64,000 nucleotides of DNA from Schlesneria sp. (GCA_028291515.1 JAQGHU010000069.1:87419-151418); one strand, 5' to 3'; counted from the stretch's first letter, positions 1 through 9,089 are shown. Made by a program: numbers and translations. The notes: generated by a model from the letters alone, not told the origin.

Positions 1-339
1 CGTCATGACCGTGTGAAGAACCACCGCTGCCCATAAGAGCGGTTGAGACAGGCCGTGGGTAATGCCGGCGTAACCCAGGACACTCGCGGCCCCGATGTTG
101 TAAGCCAACATCGCAGTGATCACAGATCGCGCAGCGCGAAGTTCTTTGTCAAGCTGCGACGTCCAGCAGGCAACGCCCAGTGAGAACAGCCCCGCCCCGC
201 CAAGCCGGACAGCGACCAGGGCTGCCGGCGGTCCAATCGATTCGCCCGTCAATAGGGTGACCACCAGCACCGGGAAACAGAGCAGGCCCAGCCCTGCCCC
301 CAGTTCGATGACTGCTGACGCGATAAGAAGTGACTTCAT
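1..339 (-). CDS. Membrane protein, 3' part missing at window edge
   Basis: An open frame runs leftward from an ATG at 337-339 for 113 codons without a stop and leaves the window, so only the N-terminal part is seen. It reads MKSLLIASAVIELGAGLGLL and continues with about four hydrophobic stretches (near residues 5-20, 25-45, 75-95 and 100-113) separated by short polar loops, as in small four-helix inner-membrane proteins. I do not recognise a family. It lies 7 bp downstream of the stop of the next gene on the same strand, so the two may be co-transcribed. The plus-strand frame over the same bases is Ser/Pro/Thr/Arg-rich and looks like a shadow. Confidence 0.6.
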   Translation of the reverse strand, partial: MKSLLIASAVIELGAGLGLLCFPVLVVTLLTGESIGPPAALVAVRLGGAGLFSLGVACWTSQLDKELRAARSVITAMLAYNIGAASVLGYAGITHGLSQPLLWAAVVLHTVMT

Positions 340-346
340 AGGTTGA

Positions 347-1642
347 TTACTGTTGAACTTCAGGTTGCGACAGCCGCACCAGTAACCAGCGTTCGGTGCG
401 GCCCGACTTGTGAATTAATGTCGGTGCTTCGCCGGTGGTGAGATTACTGAGACCCGCTTCCATGAAGAAGTTCTTGTTGTTGTCCACGGTCCAGGCGGCT
501 CGTTGCGTCTCTTTATCGACCGCGCCATGAACCGGCAGCACATGATCGATTACCACGTCATTGTAGTTGCCTCGCAAAATCCCTTGCTTGTTGACCGCCA
601 ACTGGAGAGTCAATTGAGCGTGCTGATCTTCGTCGCGGACCAACGCAAAAACACCCAGTGGAAGCCAATCTTGAGTATCGGAGATGTCGGCGTTCTGACC
701 GACGAGCGCCAGGTCGGCTGCCTGTTGGCTGAAGTGCTCAGCGGTCCCGACGCTTTGTCCGTCGACTAGGACATTGCCTTCCTGGTAAACCACGTTCGAG
801 CCATAGCCGTACGAGACAGGTGTGTTGTTCGAATAGCCCAAGTAACCGGAAGCACCTGCCATGGTTGTCGGAGCCCAGATGGAACCCGCTGCCCAGTTGT
901 TGGCGGCCCAGGCACCTTGGTGTTGGCCGTACCATTGCTGACTGTAAACGTCAGGATGGTTGAATGAATTTCTGACGGCGGCATAACCAGCAGCAGCAGG
1001 GACAGCTCCGGCTGCCAGCGGCTGATTTCGTTCAGCGACAGCCGCGCCGGCTGCAGCACCTTGTGCACCAGAGACTGCTGGGCTATTGCGATTGACGGCC
1101 GCGGCTCCCACAGCAGCACCTTGAGCACCCGTTGCAGCGGGATTGTTTCGGTTCGCAGCAGCAGCGCCTGCGGCAGCACCCTGTGCACCAGAGACTGCCG
1201 GGTTATTGCGATTGGCAGCAGCGGCTCCGGCGGCGGCTCCCGTCGCACCGGAGGTCGCTGGCTTGTCGCGATTGGCGGCAGCAGCCCCGGCCGCGGCTCC
1301 TTGTGCGCCAGTAGCCTGAGGTGATTTGTTCTTGGCAGCGCGTTCTGCGGCGGTCTCTGCGCCTTCGTTCGAATTGGGTGACTTGGGCTTATTTTCTGGC
1401 TCGTGCTCGCGAGATGGGTTACTGGCAGGCTTCTTGTTTTCTGACCAGGCTCCGCCCGGTGGCTTCGAGCCGCCGCGTGATTCACCGCCCGGTTTTTCTT
1501 CCGCGCCAGGCTTCTTACCTTGAGGCTCTGATTTACCCTTTTCCCCGCCGGGTTTTTCACCCTTACCGCGTTGTGCGTGAGCAGCTGCGCCTGTGAGGCA
1601 CAGTGCCAATACCAATGTCAAACTGAGAGATCGACGTAACAT
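347..1642 (-). CDS. Exported Ala/Gly-rich repeat surface protein (planctomycete 'mu-protocadherin-like')
   Basis: The 431-residue protein starts at the ATG whose product begins MLRRSLSLTLVLALCLTG, a clear Sec signal peptide ending near AHA-Q; longer in-frame starts upstream give no sensible leader. After the signal comes a Lys/Pro/Gly/Glu-rich low-complexity segment (about 25-105), then six consecutive 20-residue repeats of the form GAQGAAAGAAAANRNNPAxx (about 106-225), then a Tyr/Asn/Trp-rich linker and a compact C-terminal domain of about 120 residues (from around DTQDWLPLGVFALV). Proteins with this kind of C-terminal domain are often annotated in planctomycetes as 'mu-protocadherin, putative cell-surface protein'; that name is historical and implies no function. 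It starts 41 bp after the sulfatase stop on the same strand, so the two are probably co-transcribed. Confidence 0.7.
   Translation of the reverse strand: MLRRSLSLTLVLALCLTGAAAHAQRGKGEKPGGEKGKSEPQGKKPGAEEKPGGESRGGSKPPGGAWSENKKPASNPSREHEPENKPKSPNSNEGAETAAERAAKNKSPQATGAQGAAAGAAAANRDKPATSGATGAAAGAAAANRNNPAVSGAQGAAAGAAAANRNNPAATGAQGAAVGAAAVNRNSPAVSGAQGAAAGAAVAERNQPLAAGAVPAAAGYAAVRNSFNHPDVYSQQWYGQHQGAWAANNWAAGSIWAPTTMAGASGYLGYSNNTPVSYGYGSNVVYQEGNVLVDGQSVGTAEHFSQQAADLALVGQNADISDTQDWLPLGVFALVRDEDQHAQLTLQLAVNKQGILRGNYNDVVIDHVLPVHGAVDKETQRAAWTVDNNKNFFMEAGLSNLTTGEAPTLIHKSGRTERWLLVRLSQPEVQQ
968..1327 (-). repeat. Six in-frame 60-bp coding repeats
   Basis: Six tandem units of exactly 20 codons encode GAQGAAAGAAAANRNNP-like blocks, the last copy being degenerate. 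The period is constant although the third-codon positions and a few residues vary. Regularly spaced small residues (G and A) with a single Asn-Arg per unit resemble glycine-zipper or collagen-like surface repeats. Recombination between units could change copy number. Confidence 0.85.
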
Positions 1643-1683
1643 GATGACTCTTTTCCAGTGGAGTGAAAGATGGCAAAGCGGAC

Positions 1684-3459
1684 TCATTTTCCGGCAGCAT
1701 GTCCGGCGATCGCTTTGTCGATCTGTTCTTTAACGGCATCCAGATTGAAGCTGGCACCCTTTTGCATCGGCGGGAATTCGATCGCCGTCTTGGCGAGCTG
1801 AGCGACCCTCTCTTGAACATAAACGAATCGCCAGAACTGAAACTTGAACCATTCGAAGTACTCGACGGAACCGGTGAACCCGGTGCGCTCGAATGGATCC
1901 AGACGCAGGTTTGTCAGAATCGGAATGTCGGGTTTGACCGTGCCACCGAACCAGCCGTTTGGCTGATCAAGGAAGCGATATTTGAAATCGTCGATGCGCA
2001 CGGCACCGAGAGTCCCCTCGGCGAAGTAGAAGATTTCGTGGCGGGCTGATGGTCCCTTGCCGGTGATCAGATCCAGTTGGTTGTAGCCGTCGAGATGAAC
2101 GTTGTAGTTGGTTCCGTCCAGCTTCTGGCCCTTTTTCAACTGATCGACGATATCCGGGTTACCGGCGGCCGCAACCAAGGTGGGGAACCAATCCAGCCCC
2201 GAAATGATCCCGTTTTCAATCTTTCCGGCGGGGACATGTCCGGGCCAACGGACCATTGCGGGGACACGGAAGCCCCCTTCCATCACGGTCCCTTTGCCAC
2301 CGGCAAACGGGGTCTGTCCGCCGTCCGGCCAGGTGAAGTTTTCGGTGCCGTTGTCGGTGGTAAACACCACGATCGTGTCGTCGTCCAGGCCCTCATCTTT
2401 GAGCTTCTTCATGACTGAACCGACGATATCGTCGAGTTGCGCCATGCCGGCTTCGACTGTGGCCCAGCCGTTCTTGGAAGTCCGCATCTTTTCGTATTTC
2501 TCGGAAAGATGAGTCACGACGTGGATGCGCGTGGGGTTGAGCCACACGAAGAACGGCTTGTCGTCGGCCTTGGACTTGTCGATGAACTTCAGTGTCTGTT
2601 CCAGGATCTCGTCGTCGACCGTTTCCATTCGCTTGGGCGGAAGTGTGCCGGCATCTTCGATTTTTTGTTTGCCAATTTTTCCCCAGCGTGGTTGCTCGGT
2701 CGAATCGTCCTTATCCGTGGCCCAGCAGTGAAGCATGTTGCGCGGGCCGACTTTGTCCTTCAGTTCTTCTGGGTAGTTCGGATGGAACGGATCTTCCATG
2801 GCGTCCAGGTGATACAGGTAGCCGAAGAACTCGTCGAATCCGTGCACGGTGGGCAGGAATTCGTTGCGATCACCGAGATGATTTTTGCCGAATTGACCAG
2901 TCGCGTAGCCCATCGACTTGAGGGCTTTCGCGATTGTGGGAGCTTGTGCCGGCAGTCCGATGGTGGCTCCGGCCTGGCCGACAGTGGTCATGCCGGTGCG
3001 CTTAGGAATCTGTCCGGTGATGAAGTTCGCACGGCCGGCCGTGCAACTGGCTTCGGCGTAGTAATCGGTGAACAGCATCCCTTCGGCGGCCAGCTTATCG
3101 AGGTGAGGAGTTCGTCCCGCCATCATCCCTCGGTGATAGGCACCGATGTTCCAGATGCCGACATCGTCACCCATGATGACGAGGATATTCGGCTTCTTGC
3201 CCGTCGCCTTTTCTTTGGCTTGTGCCTGCAGGTTGGCCGTCGCCAGCAGGCGTCCCTCGGTTAGTTTCTGGGGGCTGCAGGTGAGGTCCGCTGGTTCTGT
3301 TTGCCGCGCATCGATCGCAGGCTGCGATGAAGCGGCAACTTGGTTTGGACTCGTCGCCGCAGTGACCTGTGGCATCCCCGGAAGCGGGACCGACGCGGCT
3401 GCGTAGCCCAATAGCCCCCCCACCAGCAGGATGGTGAAGGCGTTTTGCTTGAACTGCAT
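1684..3459 (-). CDS. Secreted type I sulfatase (arylsulfatase-like)
   Basis: A 591-residue protein of the alkaline-phosphatase superfamily. The start is the ATG giving MQFKQNAFTILLVGGLLGYA, a signal peptide or N-terminal anchor; an upstream in-frame extension is compositionally unlike protein. The sulfatase domain begins near residue 88 (PNILVIMGDDVG, with metal-binding D97-D98) and carries the formylglycine motif C138-T-A-G-R, where the Cys would be converted to formylglycine by a separate enzyme. Further family signatures are GKNHLG, VFTTDNGTE and a C-terminal segment typical of planctomycete arylsulfatases. It hydrolyses sulfate esters, most likely on algal or mucin-type polysaccharides, outside the cytoplasm; the substrate cannot be told from sequence. 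It lies upstream of the repeat surface protein and downstream of the DUF1501/PSCyt pair, a combination common in planctomycetes. Confidence 0.95.
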   Translation of the reverse strand: MQFKQNAFTILLVGGLLGYAAASVPLPGMPQVTAATSPNQVAASSQPAIDARQTEPADLTCSPQKLTEGRLLATANLQAQAKEKATGKKPNILVIMGDDVGIWNIGAYHRGMMAGRTPHLDKLAAEGMLFTDYYAEASCTAGRANFITGQIPKRTGMTTVGQAGATIGLPAQAPTIAKALKSMGYATGQFGKNHLGDRNEFLPTVHGFDEFFGYLYHLDAMEDPFHPNYPEELKDKVGPRNMLHCWATDKDDSTEQPRWGKIGKQKIEDAGTLPPKRMETVDDEILEQTLKFIDKSKADDKPFFVWLNPTRIHVVTHLSEKYEKMRTSKNGWATVEAGMAQLDDIVGSVMKKLKDEGLDDDTIVVFTTDNGTENFTWPDGGQTPFAGGKGTVMEGGFRVPAMVRWPGHVPAGKIENGIISGLDWFPTLVAAAGNPDIVDQLKKGQKLDGTNYNVHLDGYNQLDLITGKGPSARHEIFYFAEGTLGAVRIDDFKYRFLDQPNGWFGGTVKPDIPILTNLRLDPFERTGFTGSVEYFEWFKFQFWRFVYVQERVAQLAKTAIEFPPMQKGASFNLDAVKEQIDKAIAGHAAGK

Positions 3460-3744
3460 CGTCGTCTTTCTAAAAGAACTGAGTTCGTTCTGCGGACTGG
3501 AAGTCGTCCGGCATATCTTCACGCCACTAACAAACAGAGAAACACCGCGTACAGAGCTCGCTTTAAACGTAGCTGTGATTGCCACGAACCGCGGTGCTAA
3601 GGCAGATCGGAAGAAGAGAATTGGTGAACTGATCGCGCGCATGCTACTCAGCATTGCAGCGGGTGACTATCAGGCAACGGGGAATTAACCAATTTTTCAG
3701 CGGGTCTAAGATCGCCGGATATCATTGATGCTCAATTGCAACAT

Positions 3745-3864
3745 TCAGCGGAGTTTCACAAAACCAATGACGCATGCCACAATCAGTAACAGTACGATGG
3801 CCACCACAGCAACGGTCGTATTCGAAATTTCGAAATACGTATCGTGGATGTAAATATCCATCAT
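3745..3864 (-). CDS. 39-residue single-span membrane peptide with an HDTYF motif
   Basis: This small frame begins at tandem ATGs (3862-3864 and 3859-3861) behind a good ribosome site: GGAG lies about 7 bases upstream. It encodes MMDIYIHDTYFEISNTT followed by about 17 hydrophobic residues and a basic end (VKLR), a textbook one-span peptide with its C-terminus inside. The stretch DIYIHDTYF resembles the DxxxHDTYY/F segment of haem-copper oxidase subunit I (COX1), but the His residues that bind haem and copper there are absent. It sits 74 bp downstream of the DUF1501 gene on the same strand and could be the last gene of that operon. It is short, so the call rests on the ribosome site, the clean helix and the motif. 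A longer overlapping frame in another register (3722-3904) lacks these properties. Confidence 0.5.
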   Translation of the reverse strand: MMDIYIHDTYFEISNTTVAVVAIVLLLIVACVIGFVKLR

Positions 3865-3938
3865 GTTCACTCCGCGTGGTCCAGACCTGTCCAACGGCCA
3901 TCAAACGTATCGTGGCCGAACCAATAAACCTCGGTCTC

Positions 3939-5405
3939 TCAGGCCAGCACTCGTTTCACAATCTCGCCGTGAATATCCGTCAGCCGGAAGTCGCGTCCTT
4001 GATAGCGGTACGTGAGCCGAGTGTGGTCGATACCGAGCAAGTGCAGAATTGTTGCGTTCAAGTCGTGGACGTGGACCGGATCACTGACAATGTTGTAGCA
4101 GTAGTCGTCGGTTGCACCGAGCGTCGTGCCGGCTTTGATGCCGGCACCTGCCAGTAGCGTTGTGAAGCAGCGCGGGTGGTGGTCGCGGCCGTAATCGGTG
4201 GCGGTTAGCCCCCCTTGTGAATAGATCGTGCGACCGAATTCGCCGCCCCAGACGATCAGTGTGTCCTTTAGCAAGTCTCGCTGATTGAGGTCCTTGATCA
4301 GAGCGGCAGTCGGTTGGTCGGTGTCTTTGCACTGGCCGCGGATGGCATTCGGCAAGCCGCCGTGATGATCCCATCCCATGTGGAACAGTTGCACGAACCT
4401 GACCTCGCGTTCGGCCAGACGGCGGGCCAGCAGACAATTTGCAGCATAGCTACCGGGACGGCTGACATCAGGGCCATAAGAATCGAGGATGTGCTGCGGC
4501 TCTTTGGAGGTATCGAGCAGATCAGGCACACTCGTCTGCATGCGAAACGCCATTTCGTACTGGGCAATTCGAGTCTGGATTTCAGGATCGCCGACTTGGT
4601 CAAAGTGTTGTTGATTCAATGCCGAGAGTCGGTCGAGCGTCCCGCGACGAGTTGCCTGGTCGACGCCGGGCGGGTTGGACAGGAACAGCACCGCATCGCC
4701 TTTATTGCGAAACTTCACTCCCTGATGCACGGATGGAAGAAAACCGGAACCCCACAAGCGATCGTAGAGCGGCTGATCATCCGGTCGACCGCTGCCAAAT
4801 GAAGTGAGTACCACGTAGGCTGGCAGATCCTGGTTTTCGCTTCCCAAGCCGTAGCTCAGCCACGACCCGATGCTGGGGCGGCCTGCCAGTTGATGGCCGG
4901 TCTGGCAAAAGGTGATCGCCGGATCGTGATTGATCGCCTCGGTGTTCATCGAACGAATCATGCACAGGTCGTCGGCGATCTTGGACATGTGCGGCAGCAG
5001 TTCGCTCATCCACATGCCGCTCTGGCCGTGTTTGGCGAATCGGAAGATCGACGGGGCCACGGGAAACTTCGATTGTCCCGAAGTCATCGTTGTCAGCCGC
5101 TGACCCTGGCGAATGGATTGGGGCAGATCTTCGCCGTGGCGATCTTTCAAATCGGGCTTGGGATCAAACAGATCCATCTGCGAAGGGGCACCCGATTGAA
5201 ACAGGTAAATGATCCGCTTGGCCTTCGGCGCGAAATTTGGAAAGCCAGCCAAAGCGAGATGCGCTTTCTGACTGTCGCCTGTAGCAGCCATGACCTGCTG
5301 TCCCAGCAGCGATCCCAGTGCCGCAGCACCGACACCGGTGCCGGTATGCCTCAAAAAAGCACGGCGATTCAGTGCGTCTTGAAACGCGAACGGTCGATTC
5401 ATCAT
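3939..5405 (-). CDS. DUF1501 family protein, Tat-exported
   Basis: A 488-residue DUF1501 protein (a branch of the alkaline-phosphatase/sulfatase superfamily). The N-terminus has a twin-arginine signal (NRRAFLRHTG at residues 13-22, then a hydrophobic stretch to about residue 40), so it is folded before export. Typical segments follow: RIIYLFQSGAPSQMDLFDPK, MWMSELLPHMSKIADDLCMIRSM, WGGEFGRT and GRDHHP near the C-terminus. No biochemical role is established for most members. In planctomycetes DUF1501 genes are habitually paired with a PSCyt/PSD1 gene, as here: only 4 bp separate it from the upstream stop, so the pair is almost certainly one transcript with coupled translation. The start could be either of two adjacent ATGs. 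Confidence 0.93.
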   Translation of the reverse strand: MMNRPFAFQDALNRRAFLRHTGTGVGAAALGSLLGQQVMAATGDSQKAHLALAGFPNFAPKAKRIIYLFQSGAPSQMDLFDPKPDLKDRHGEDLPQSIRQGQRLTTMTSGQSKFPVAPSIFRFAKHGQSGMWMSELLPHMSKIADDLCMIRSMNTEAINHDPAITFCQTGHQLAGRPSIGSWLSYGLGSENQDLPAYVVLTSFGSGRPDDQPLYDRLWGSGFLPSVHQGVKFRNKGDAVLFLSNPPGVDQATRRGTLDRLSALNQQHFDQVGDPEIQTRIAQYEMAFRMQTSVPDLLDTSKEPQHILDSYGPDVSRPGSYAANCLLARRLAEREVRFVQLFHMGWDHHGGLPNAIRGQCKDTDQPTAALIKDLNQRDLLKDTLIVWGGEFGRTIYSQGGLTATDYGRDHHPRCFTTLLAGAGIKAGTTLGATDDYCYNIVSDPVHVHDLNATILHLLGIDHTRLTYRYQGRDFRLTDIHGEIVKRVLA

Positions 5406-5409
5406 GGCA

Positions 5410-8400
5410 TTATTCTCGCGTAATCACTTCATCGAGGTTCAGCAAGACATTCGCAGTCAGGGTGTAAGCAGCTAAGTCGACAGCATCTAGAGTTGCTGCC
5501 GACTTTGCATCGCCAAATTTCAAGAGCTTCTGTGTCGCCTCGGGTTCTTGTTTCAGTCGCGCCAAATCCGCCGTCAGGCCTTCGTTCAGGACTTTCAATT
5601 CGTTGGCTGTCGGCTGTCGCGATGTCGTGAGTTGGAAACCATACGCCAGCCGATCGGCGGTGGTGGTGCCCCCTTCAGTCAGCATTCGTTCGGCGAGCTT
5701 GCGTGCGGCCTCGACGTAGGTGATCTCGTTGAGCAACGACAACGCTTGCAGCGGTGTGTTGGTGCGCGATCGTTTGACCGTGCAGACTTCGCGATTCGGC
5801 GCGTCGAACAGCAGCATCGTGGGTGGAGCGGCGGTCCGCTTCCAGATCGTGTACATCGTGCGACGATACAGTCCTTCGCCTGCATCATGCTTGTAACCAC
5901 GCAGATCGCCGTACCGGCTGGTTTCGTCCCAGACCCCTTCGGGCATATACGGCCGAACGCTCGGCCCGCCAATCTTGTCGACCAACAGGCCGCTGGCTGC
6001 CAGGGCCTGGTCGCGTAGTGTCTCGCCAGATAATCTGAATCGCGGGCCTCGTGCCAATAGCCGGTTTTCGACATCACGCTCGATGAGTTCTTTCGTGACA
6101 TGCGACGATTGACGATACGTGGCACTCATGACCATCAGTTTCTGGATCGCCTTCATATCCCAGGGTTTCGCCAATTGGTTTGCCGTCGCTGGATCGACTG
6201 ATGTGGCCACTGTCGGCTGCATGAATTCAGCGGCCAGCCAATCGAGCAACTCGGGATGCGAGGGGAAGTCGGCCTGGGAGCCAAAGTTCTCGGATGTTTT
6301 CACCAAGCCTGTTCCGAAGAACCGTTCCCAGGCTCGATTCACCCACACGCGCGACGTGAGCGGGTGCGATGGATCGACGAGCCATTGAGCTAAGCCGAGG
6401 CGATTTGGTACTGCTCCGGCGGGAAGCGGCGGAAACGCCTTGGGAAGCCCCGCTGTGACTTTGTCGCCAGGCTTATCGTATTCACCTCGAATGAGAATGA
6501 AGGCATCGCGGGGATTTGGGAGTTCGCGCATGACCATCACGTTCGGGGCGGCTGCGGCGAGCTTGTTCTTCTGTTCTTTGAGTCCCGCAACGACTGCTTC
6601 GGCCTGCTTCCAGGGGCTGTCGATATTCGCTTTGAAGAACTTTTCCAGTTCTGCCTTCTGATCGGGCGATCGTTTGTCGGCATTGATGGCCAGGATCTGC
6701 TTGAGAGATTCCGGAAACTTGGCACCGTCAAGTTTCACCGTGCTTGGCGGCAGGGATGTCATCGACAGGCGGAACCGACCGATGTTGTGTTGATTCAACG
6801 CGGCGTGCTTCAGGCGAATAGTCAGAGTGGAGTTTGCTGGAATGGTCACCGGTGATTCGGCGAGGAACATGGCATTGGTCTGATCGCGTCGAGTCGGTCC
6901 GTCGACAGCCCAGCCATTGTTTGGATTGCCATCGAGAATCAAACCGATTTCCCAGCCACGCTGTGAGTAAGTGGCTTCCGCACGGTTGAATTTGAGTTGC
7001 AGCGCGGCAGGCAATTCTGGTGAAGAAATCTCGGCCTCGATCGCCGACAGCACAAAGTTGCCGTTCGAGTAACGACCCAGACTTTGCATCGGCAGGCTTG
7101 GGTCGGGCAGGCATTCCAGCAGCAGTCCACTCAATTGACCGGGCGAGACCTCGCTTGTCAGGGTGTAAACATCGTTCTGCGGGTTCTTGCCGCCAGCGAG
7201 GTAAGAGCCGTCGTCCTGTCTGGTGAGCGTGGCACCTCCGTCGGACGCGACTTGTTTCGGATGCAGGATCTGCCAAACAGTCCCATTCCCGGCAGACAGT
7301 TTGGCTTTGAAGTCGGGTTCCCAAGCCGCGATGAGCGCCGGGATTTGTTTCGCGATCTCTAAGGCCTGCTTCTCGCTTTGGTCGATTTCACCATCTAGCC
7401 GCTTCAGTTCAGTAAGTTGTTCTTCTGTCGGAACAGTGATCAGAGGATCGGTGTTCTTCGAGTCTCCTTGCAACGTTCCACTCTCGGCCACGTTGTTGAA
7501 GAACGAGAAGAACTGATAGAACTCGCGCTGCGCGATCGGATCGTATTTGTGATCGTGGCAGCGACAGCAATTCAGTGTCAGTGCCATCCAGGTCATCCCG
7601 GTCGTTTCCACGCGATCGATGACGGTTTCGACTCGCCATTCTTCGGCGATGATCCCCCCTTCTCCGTTCAACCGGTGATTGCGGTTGAATCCCGTCGCGA
7701 CAATTTGTGCTTCGGTGGGGTTGGGCAGCAGGTCGCCCGCCAGTTGCTCGATGGTGAACTGATCGAACGGCTGGTTCTGATTGAACGCTTTGATGACCCA
7801 GTCTCGCCAGGGCCATTGATAGCGACTGCCATCAGTCTGATAGCCATTGCTGTCCGCATAGCGCGCGAAATCGAGCCATTGCAGTGCCATCCGTTCGCCG
7901 TAGCGCGGCGACAACAGCAGTCGATCGACGACTTTTTCATAGGCGTCTGGCGATTTGTCGGCGAGGAATGCAGCCACCTCTGCCGGGGTGGGCGGCAAGC
8001 CGATCAGGTCGAGTGACACACGTCGGATCAGTGTTTCGCGGCTGGCTTCCGGCGATGGCTTCAGACTCTCGTGCTCCAACTTGGCCAGCACAAACCGATC
8101 GATGGGGTTCCGGACCCAGGCGTCATTCTTCGTTGCGGGTGGGGCCGGACGGTCGACGGCGAGAAATGCCCAGTGTCCCTGATACTCCGCACCTTGATCG
8201 ATCCAGCGTTTCAAAAGATCGATCTGGGCTGCCGTCAGTTTTTTGTTGGCACCGGCCGGAGGCATCTGCAGATCTGGATCAGCGGTGAGGGTCCGCTTGA
8301 CCAGTTCGCTGGCGTCTGATTTTCCCGGCACGATCGCGATCTGGCCGGATTCCGCGGTCTTTGTCGCGGGCTCTTTCAAATCCAGTCGCAACCCCGCCTG

Positions 8401-8568
8401 CCGCTTGTGTTCATCGGGGCCGTGACATTGAAAGCAGTAGTCCGACAGGATCGGCCGGATGTCGCGATTAAATGAAATCTTGCCGTCATCAGCGAAGCTC
8501 TGGCTGACTGGTATCAGGACCAGGCCAAAACTGAGGATCATGCAACAGCGAGTAATGCGAAAAGTCAT
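5410..8568 (-). CDS. PSCyt1-PSCyt2(DUF1549)-PSD1(DUF1553) exported cytochrome-like protein
   Basis: A 1052-residue protein starting at the ATG 8 bases after a GGAAA ribosome site (an in-frame TTG five codons upstream is less likely). After a Sec signal peptide (to about residue 26, SFA-DD) comes the planctomycete cytochrome domain PSCyt1 with haem motif C45-F-Q-C48-H49, then DUF1549/PSCyt2 (about 135-360; includes LIGLPPTP, a W-rich DFARYADSNG block and a second CxxCH in NCCRCHDHKYDP near residue 330), a less conserved middle segment of beta-sandwich character, and DUF1553/PSD1 (about 700-1000; LAQWLVDPSHPLTSRVWVNR and DAPNREVCTVKR). The architecture is diagnostic of Planctomycetes and Verrucomicrobia. 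The biochemical role is unproven; electron transfer linked to polysaccharide processing is a common guess. It is the first gene of an operon with DUF1501. Confidence 0.95.
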   Translation of the reverse strand: MTFRITRCCMILSFGLVLIPVSQSFADDGKISFNRDIRPILSDYCFQCHGPDEHKRQAGLRLDLKEPATKTAESGQIAIVPGKSDASELVKRTLTADPDLQMPPAGANKKLTAAQIDLLKRWIDQGAEYQGHWAFLAVDRPAPPATKNDAWVRNPIDRFVLAKLEHESLKPSPEASRETLIRRVSLDLIGLPPTPAEVAAFLADKSPDAYEKVVDRLLLSPRYGERMALQWLDFARYADSNGYQTDGSRYQWPWRDWVIKAFNQNQPFDQFTIEQLAGDLLPNPTEAQIVATGFNRNHRLNGEGGIIAEEWRVETVIDRVETTGMTWMALTLNCCRCHDHKYDPIAQREFYQFFSFFNNVAESGTLQGDSKNTDPLITVPTEEQLTELKRLDGEIDQSEKQALEIAKQIPALIAAWEPDFKAKLSAGNGTVWQILHPKQVASDGGATLTRQDDGSYLAGGKNPQNDVYTLTSEVSPGQLSGLLLECLPDPSLPMQSLGRYSNGNFVLSAIEAEISSPELPAALQLKFNRAEATYSQRGWEIGLILDGNPNNGWAVDGPTRRDQTNAMFLAESPVTIPANSTLTIRLKHAALNQHNIGRFRLSMTSLPPSTVKLDGAKFPESLKQILAINADKRSPDQKAELEKFFKANIDSPWKQAEAVVAGLKEQKNKLAAAAPNVMVMRELPNPRDAFILIRGEYDKPGDKVTAGLPKAFPPLPAGAVPNRLGLAQWLVDPSHPLTSRVWVNRAWERFFGTGLVKTSENFGSQADFPSHPELLDWLAAEFMQPTVATSVDPATANQLAKPWDMKAIQKLMVMSATYRQSSHVTKELIERDVENRLLARGPRFRLSGETLRDQALAASGLLVDKIGGPSVRPYMPEGVWDETSRYGDLRGYKHDAGEGLYRRTMYTIWKRTAAPPTMLLFDAPNREVCTVKRSRTNTPLQALSLLNEITYVEAARKLAERMLTEGGTTTADRLAYGFQLTTSRQPTANELKVLNEGLTADLARLKQEPEATQKLLKFGDAKSAATLDAVDLAAYTLTANVLLNLDEVITRE

Positions 8569-8739
8569 ACGAGCGATTTCCAAAGTCTCAAGCAGCAGTT
8601 GGCTTGATCATGACAACAGCGTCGCAACCAGGATGCCTAGGATACTCGGGCAATACCAAATGAGATACCACAGCACGACGTCTCTCGTTCGCAGGCTTCT
8701 CAAGGCGAGACCGGGTCCGCATGACACAACCTTGTTTTT

Positions 8740-8828
8740 GTAGCCATGGTCGCCAAGACCTTTGGGTGTTGTCCGTTTGGATTTGTTGGCACATGGACTT
8801 CGCCCAATCTCTTGGCGAGATTGGCTAC
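8740..8828. repeat. 19-bp inverted repeat pair (GTAGCCA...TCGCCAAGA)
   Basis: GTAGCCATGGTCGCCAAGA at 8740-8758 is nearly the reverse complement of 8810-8828; only the three central bases differ. The 51-bp middle is unrelated. This has the shape of a small non-autonomous repeat. Confidence 0.6.
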
Positions 8829-8901
8829 GTTGAGCGAGACGATACAACCGACGGAATGAAAAGACTGAGGGCTAAGGGCTGAGAGCCAAGGGACAGACAG
8901 C

Positions 8902-9089
8902 GCATGACACAACCTTGTCTGATGTTCGTCATTCCCGCGAAGGCGGGAATCCAGCGATCTGTCACAACGCAATTCCCTGCTCTGTCGTCCGATGGTATGT
9001 ACGGGGATTGAATAGGGAAGTCCAATGTCCATCTTCTGGATTCCCGCCTGCGCGGGAATGACGACAGAGTGGTCGCGCATGACACAACC
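8902..9089. repeat. MITE-like unit: paired ATTCCCGC hairpins inside 13-bp direct repeats
   Basis: Two 28-bp hairpins (8927-8954 and 9036-9063), each with an ATTCCCGC stem, face each other in inverted orientation around 81 bp. The whole is bounded by direct copies of GCATGACACAACC at 8902-8914 and 9077-9089, with a third copy at 8719-8731. The CGTCATTCCCGC / GCGGGAATCCAG type of palindrome is a widespread dispersed repeat in many bacteria. The direct repeats could be target duplications or part of a larger repeat unit. Confidence 0.65.

Noticed and set aside
2437..3264. 275-codon plus-strand frame
   Set aside because: Shadow of the sulfatase gene on the other strand; no domain and no start signal.
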